DNA of 64,000 nt from positions 81,103,785 to 81,167,784 of the forward strand of contig CM048555.1 in assembly GCA_026413225.1 (NCBI GenBank), written 5' to 3'. The number at the start of each line of letters is the position of its first letter. Within the stretch, counting starts at the first letter, position 1. Below are positions 59,337-64,000 of the stretch, piece after piece. The notes beneath the pieces are model-generated. The model worked only from the letters and a program-made list of their open reading frames with translations, did no database searches and was not told where the DNA came from. Position numbers and translations under genes: made by a program. The DNA comes from Otis tarda (lineage: Eukaryota; Chordata; Aves; Otidiformes; Otididae).

Positions 59337-59570
59337 GGCCCCCGCATCCCACTCCGGCCCCCAGCACCCCAGTCTGGACCCCACATCCCGCTCCAGACCC
59401 CAGCATCCCGCTCCGGCCCCCAGCACCCCAGTCTGGCCCCCACATCCCGCTCCGGACCCCAGCACCCCAGTCTGTCCCCCAGCACCCCAGCCTGGCTCCC
59501 CGCATCCCACTCTGGCCCCCAGCACCCCAGCCTGGCCCCGTGCATCCCGCTCCAGTCCCGCGCACCCTCA
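59337..59570 (+). repeat. C-rich minisatellite, unit about 20 bp
   Basis: Roughly eleven degenerate units of the type CCCCCAGCACCCCAGTCTGG and CCCCACATCCCGCTCCGGAC. The plus strand is strongly C-rich. It creates stop-free frames on both strands. Confidence 0.9.
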
Positions 59571-59689
59571 ATGCTAGTGCCGGGAGCACGGCCCCGGCGC
59601 AGGGGCTGGACGCAGCGGCGGTTTGGGATGCTGAGAGCACCTGTGGGGTGGGGGTGGGGTGGGTCGCTGCGGGCACCCGTGCGGCTGGC

Positions 59690-60597
59690 GATGCGAGATG
59701 CCCTGCAGCCGGGGATGCGGGATGCTGAGACCAGGGATGCGGGACGCTGCATGGGATGCTGTGGCCGGGGATGCGGGATGCGGGATGCTGTGGGTAGCGG
59801 TGTGGGATGCTGTGGCCGGGGATGCAGGATGCGGGATGCTGCGGGTAGCGGTGTGGGATGCTGTGGCAGGGGATGCAGGATGCTGCGGCCAGGGATGCGG
59901 AACGCTGCTGCCAGGATGCAGGACACTGCATGGGATGCTGTGGCTGGGAACGCGGGATGCTGCAGGCAGCAGTGAGGGATGCTGCAGCCGGGGATGTGGG
60001 AAGTCACAGACAGGGTGTGGGATACTGCGGGCAGGGATGCGGGACGCTGTGGGCAGTGGTGGGGGATGCTGCGGCTGGGGATGTGGGGTGCTGCAGTCAG
60101 GGATCAGGACACTGTGGGCAGCGGTGCGGGATGTTACAGACAGGGTGTGGGATCCCGTGGTCGGGGATGCGGGGTGCTGCGCGCAGCGGTGTGGGATGCC
60201 ATAGCCGGGGATGCGGGATGCTGCAGGCAGCGGTGTGGGATGCTGCAGGCGGAGATGCGGGATGCTGCGGCCAGGGATGCGGGATGTCACAGACAGGGTG
60301 TGGGATGCCGTGGCCAGGGATGCCGGATGTCACAGACAGGGTGTGGGATGCTGTGGCCGGGGATGCGGGATGTCACAGACAGGGTGTGGGATGCCGTGGC
60401 CAGGGATGCGGGATGTCACAGACAGGGTGTGGAATGCTGTGGCCAGGGACACGGGATGCTGTGGCCAGGGATGCGGGATGTCACAGACAGGGTGTGGAAT
60501 GCTGTGGCCAGGGACACGGGATGCTGTGGCCAGGGATGCGGGATGTCACAGACAGGGTGTGGGATGCCGTGGCCGGGGATGCCGGACGCTGCCCGGT
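59690..60597 (+). repeat. G-rich minisatellite, 21/22-bp and 43-bp units
   Basis: About 0.9 kb of GGGATGC-based units. From about 60270 the array settles into a 43-bp higher-order unit, GCCAGGGATGCGGGATGTCA followed by CAGACAGGGTGTGGGATGCC then GTG, sometimes separated by a 22-bp unit GCCAGGGACACGGGATGCTG then TG. The plus strand is G-rich. Open frames of up to 307 codons here are artefacts of the repeat. Confidence 0.95.
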
Positions 60598-61044
60598 TTC
60601 CCAGGCCCCGCAGGACAGCAGGTGCCGCTGCTCGCCGTTGGCCGCCAGCGCAGCACAGGCCAGGCTGAAGCGTTTCCCCGCGTGCGGGTGCCACGGCGCC
60701 CGCAGCCCCTCCAGCAGCCGCTGCCGCTCCATCCCCCCGGGACCGTCAGCCCCTTCTCCCCTTCTCCTTCATCCCGGATGACGTTTTCTGCTCCGGAGCG
60801 GTTCGCAGCGAGGCGAAGGCCAGCGTTCGCGCCTCGCTGGGTCCCCCCCGGGTGAGCAGACCCCTGGCAGGGCGCCGTGCCGCCAGCGCCGTGCGAGCCC
60901 TTGAGCTGCAGGCACGCTCACTCTGTGGAAACAGCTGCTTTATGGCACCCGTACGTACCGTACCCCCGCCCCGGACGCAGAACCATTTGCTTTCCTAGCT
61001 TTGGGGCATTTCGGGAAACAATACGGAGCTGGTGCCTTTCATTC

Positions 61045-61175
61045 ACGGGCTGCAAAGCACTTTGCAAACTTTAATTAAAGCTCTCAGCCCTCTGGGAGCA
61101 GGGAAGTCGCCTTATCCCTAAATTATAGAAGGGGAAACCAAGGCATAAAGCAATTACGATGCTTGAGTGAGGCTC
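61045..61175. mobile_element. Ancient L3/MIR-type retroposon relic
   Basis: GCAAAGCACTTTGCAAACTT, then CCTTATCCCTAAATTATAGA, AGGGGAAACCAAGGCATAAA recall the well-known amniote motif order (CACTTTACAAA, TTATCCCCATTTTACAGATG, GGGGAAACTGAGGCACAGAG) of L3/MIR elements. It is heavily diverged. A CTTTAATTAAAG palindrome (61069-61080) lies within it. Confidence 0.5.
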
Positions 61176-61290
61176 TGTGGAAATCGGGGGTGGGTGTGAA
61201 GCCGCACGTAAAGCCTTTCCTCGGGGAAACCCACCGGGGTCCGGCCGTCTCCCGCGCGATGAGGCTCCCCTGCGCTTCCCGACTGCCGGG

Positions 61291-61353
61291 ATGGGGACGT
61301 TTCCAGGCTGGATGGGGATGTTTCCAGGCTGGACGGGGACGTTTCCAGGCTGG
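61291..61353 (+). repeat. 21-bp unit, three tandem copies
   Basis: Three copies of ATGGGGACGTTTCCAGGCTGG with one or two differences each. It is a small tandem repeat in the EMX1 intron. Confidence 0.92.
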
Positions 61354-62786
61354 ACGGGCTCCCCGAGCCCTCCGACGCCGTATCCCTCGCCCCAACGCGC
61401 CAGAAGCCACAACGAGAGACGTGTGAGAACCTCACAGCGGGCAGCGGGGGGATAAGCTGCCCCCTCCGAGGCCTCATCCTGACCCCGGGAGTAATTGGTT
61501 TAAACCCCGGCTCGGGGGTTTATCCCTTCCCAAACCCCTCACCGCGTTAACCGTTGTCACGCCGGGCGTTCGTGCTGATGCTCCCGAGGTCCCCGCCCGG
61601 TCGCACCCTCCAAGGTCACCGCCGTCCCCGCGCTCCTGCTGCGGGACGGGGACGGTCCCTGCATCCCGGCCCCGCCGCCGTACGGCAGCTCCCGTCCGCC
61701 GCGAAACCACGCCGGGCTCCGGCGATGCCGACGGCACACGGAGAAGCAGCTCTGCCCGAAAGGTGACGTTGCCGTCACCAAGCTGGGCACGCTTAAAATC
61801 CGGGGCAGCTCCCCCAGACCGTGGTCCGAACCCTCCCGAGGGCGCAGGGACGGGTCTGGATGGCGACCGAGAGGGACCAGCCCCGCCATCGCCCAGGGCC
61901 AGACAGGGTGACGCCGCTTGTGCCGTGCCACCTCGAAGGGCAGCGGAGCTCCCCGGGAATCAGCTCTGCGCCCTCACCCACGCCTGCGGTCCCTTTTCTT
62001 CTAAAAAACGCCCCAAAAATTTAAGAGCTTGTTTTTGGGAATGGTCCTCAGCAACGGGGGGACAACCAGTGCCAGCCCCGTGCTTCGCGGCGCGGCCGCT
62101 CTCCGGCTCTATCTGGGCCGCGCATCTTTCTCCTCCCGCGACTCGCAGGCATTCGCTCCGTTTAATTATTACCGGAGCGGCCGCGACGCCCGGCCGGCCC
62201 CGATCCTCCGGCGGGGGCTGCTGTGCCTCCAGCCCCGCGCGCGCGACGCCGGGAGGGGACGCTGGGATCTACGGTGCCGCCGGCATCGGCCCAAAAACCT
62301 CACCGCGAGCCTGGCGGGAGCCGGGGCGAGGCCTTGGCGGGTTGGAGGCCCCGAGCGGTCCCCAAGCCCTTTTTTTTAAATTATTTTTGCGTGGGCCTGC
62401 CTTATCCCGGGATATTGTAGCTCCTTGGCGGGAGAAAGGGTGGGAAGGGGTTAAACACCCCCACCCTTCCCCACCCTACATCCCAAGGCGTTTCCTGACC
62501 CCCCGGCAGCAACCGGTACCCTTTTCACCTTCCCCCTGCTCCAGGTGTCCTTCCCCGGCTGAAAAATTCCCTTTTCCAGGGAGAAAAAAGATGCTGGGAA
62601 CTGGCAGCCCCCTCTCGGAGCGGGGAAACCCCCTGGGAAATAATAATTGGCACCCACCCGGGGCTTCCGCCGTGGGGCTGGGGGGCTGCAGGGTGAAAGT
62701 ACCGGCGGCGCGGCAGGGACGCGGGTCACGGAGGACGGGGGTGGCTTTCCACGGGAGGTTTGCGTGCGGGTGGGTTTGTCACTGGA

Positions 62787-62826
62787 TTAATAATAATAAT
62801 AATAATAGTAATAATAATAATAATAA
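62787..62826 (+). repeat. (TAA)n microsatellite
   Basis: About thirteen AAT/TAA units with one G interruption (AATAGTAAT). Confidence 0.95.
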
Positions 62827-62932
62827 TGCCTACTTTTGGCCCAGCCACCATGGGGCTGGCTCTCCCACCCTGCCAGGCCCGGTACCTCCACGCCCATCCC
62901 GTACCGCATCCCTCTGCACACTCCAGCTCATT

Positions 62933-62983
62933 AAAAAAAAAAAAAAAGGGGGTTTTAAAAAAAAAAAAAAATTTTTTTTTTTT
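62933..62983. repeat. Poly-A / poly-A-T tract
   Basis: A15 or so (62933-62947), then GGGGGTTTT, then A15 (62957-62971) directly followed by T12 (62972-62983). The last two can fold into a perfect A/T hairpin. Confidence 0.9.
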
Positions 62984-64000
62984 CTAAAACCACAAAGCCG
63001 AGAGGGAAAAAAGTCTTTCCCACCGTCGCCCCTGCCAAGTGCTGCCGCCTCTGGGGACGCGCTGGTGACAATCGCTGCCGCCGGCGCTCCGCAGCCTGAT
63101 GCCGGGGGACCCGCGCTCGCTCCCCGCCCGCGGGTGCCCAATCCCCCCGCGCCCAGCGGCTGCCGCTGCTCTGCAGACCCAGGGCGACGCCGCGCTAAAA
63201 CACGCGGCAGCGCATTAAAAAAATAAAACTACAAAATAAAATATCTCTCTCTCTATTGCCTCTTCCCATGCCTAAATCTCCCCCGGATTTCGGGCCGGAT
63301 GCACGGCTGCCTCTGCTTTTTCCCCGATAAATCGCATTTTTGCACCGAAGCTCGGGCCAGCGACGCAAAATCCGAGGGGCTGAGCTGCCCCCGGGCATCC
63401 CGCAGCTGCCCTTTCCGCCCGGACAAGTTGCTGTTTGTTCTTTGACCTTTGGGTTTTTGTTATGTTTTTTTTTTTCCTTTCTTTTTTTTTTTTCCCCCCT
63501 TTACCATCATTTTCGGCGCAGGCAGGTGACAGAAGGAGCCAGGACCCGAGCCGGGGTGCCAGCTACCGCCGTGCCGTGGGGCTGGGGGGGCCCGGGATGC
63601 AAACGGCCTCTGGATTTTGTGGGCTCGGACATTTTCCTCCTGGGAACGTCTCTCTCGTAGAGATTTATTCGTTTGGAGGTTTTGCTCAGCAGAGCCTGGG
63701 GAGGGTGAGCCAGGCGGGTACCGGCAGCACCCATGGCTCCGGTTTTATTTTCCAGTGGAATTAAAGGATAAAAATTAAATTAAATCAGAACACAGGCCAA
63801 ACAACCTAGCCAGAATTTGGAGAAAACTTTTCTCCGTTGACTCTGATTGAGTATCACGGGAAACAGCGTGCCTTCGTCCGCCAAGGACACCGGGCTCGGA
63901 CACGCACAGGGATGCTCAGCCCCGGTTTCCCCCAGTGCCATTTTCCGTTTCCTTCCATCCCTGCGGTCCTCCCGGGCCCGCTCATTCCGAAACGCCCGTG

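Larger units (their letters stand above)
58691..64000 (-). other. EMX1: EMX1 last intron (runs past window end)
   Basis: At least 5.3 kb of GC-rich intron. I looked for the reverse complement of the preceding homeobox exon (KRIRTAFSPSQLLRLE region) and did not find it. The intron holds the TAATTA inverted repeat (59187), two minisatellites (59337-60597), an old retroposon relic (61045), a 21-bp tandem triplet (61291), a (TAA)n repeat (62787) and A/T runs (62933-62983). A plus-strand open frame of 487 codons (61763-63226) crosses simple repeats and is not a gene. Confidence 0.75.

Noticed and set aside
59858-60781. 307-codon plus-strand open frame, with others on both strands nearby
   Set aside because: It lies within the GGGATGC minisatellite. 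Stop-free frames come from the repeat unit, and the translation is only Gly/Cys/Met/Asp repeats.
61763-63226. 487-codon plus-strand open frame in the EMX1 intron
   Set aside because: It runs through a (TAA)n repeat (poly-Asn) and A/T runs (poly-Lys, poly-Phe), shows no domain, and is explained by the low stop frequency of GC-rich DNA.
58691-64000. Preceding EMX1 homeobox exon
   Set aside because: I scanned for the reverse complement of the N-terminal homeodomain and did not find it. The last intron continues past the window.

Overview
The window reads as nuclear DNA from a bird. Coding sequence is sparse and split into short exons with GT-AG borders and introns of 0.9 to 20 kb. The interspersed repeats are almost all CR1 LINE fragments carrying the typical avian 3' tail (repeats of an ATTCTRTG-like octamer). 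I see no operons, no viral genes and no CRISPR. The species cannot be told from the sequence alone.

Two protein genes can be supported, both only in part. Positions 994 to 51755 on the plus strand hold seven exons that join in frame into the last 203 residues of sideroflexin-5 (SFXN5), a mitochondrial inner-membrane carrier. The N-terminal exons lie upstream of the window. Positions 58523 to 58690 on the minus strand hold the terminal exon of the homeobox gene EMX1: homeodomain helix 3 from residue 45 plus the C-terminal tail. Its earlier exons lie beyond position 64000. The genes converge tail to tail with about 6.8 kb between their stop codons. From memory, human SFXN5 and EMX1 have the same arrangement, which supports both calls.

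Layout: 1-31443 is SFXN5 intron and exon sequence with many CR1 fragments, including one 1.15 kb copy (16358-17508) with a long unbroken reverse-transcriptase frame, and a 49-bp minisatellite (13828-14000). 31562-51677 is one 20 kb intron with more CR1, a GC-rich CpG patch near 46.7-47.6 kb, and an AT-rich island (50055-50600) lying between two nearly identical 267-bp direct repeats. 51756-57940 is intergenic, with a (TTCTC)n microsatellite grown next to a CR1 tail and islands of TAATTA motifs. 57940-64000 is the EMX1 3' UTR, last exon and last-intron sequence. It is very GC-rich, with two adjacent minisatellites of opposite strand skew (59337-60597) and an 11-bp inverted repeat of homeodomain-type sites (59187-59216).

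I found no clear new biological system. The most interesting items are the noncoding ones: the AT-rich island with its flanking duplication, the TAATTA inverted repeat inside EMX1, and the paired minisatellites. Repeat boundaries are judged by eye and may be off by several bases.
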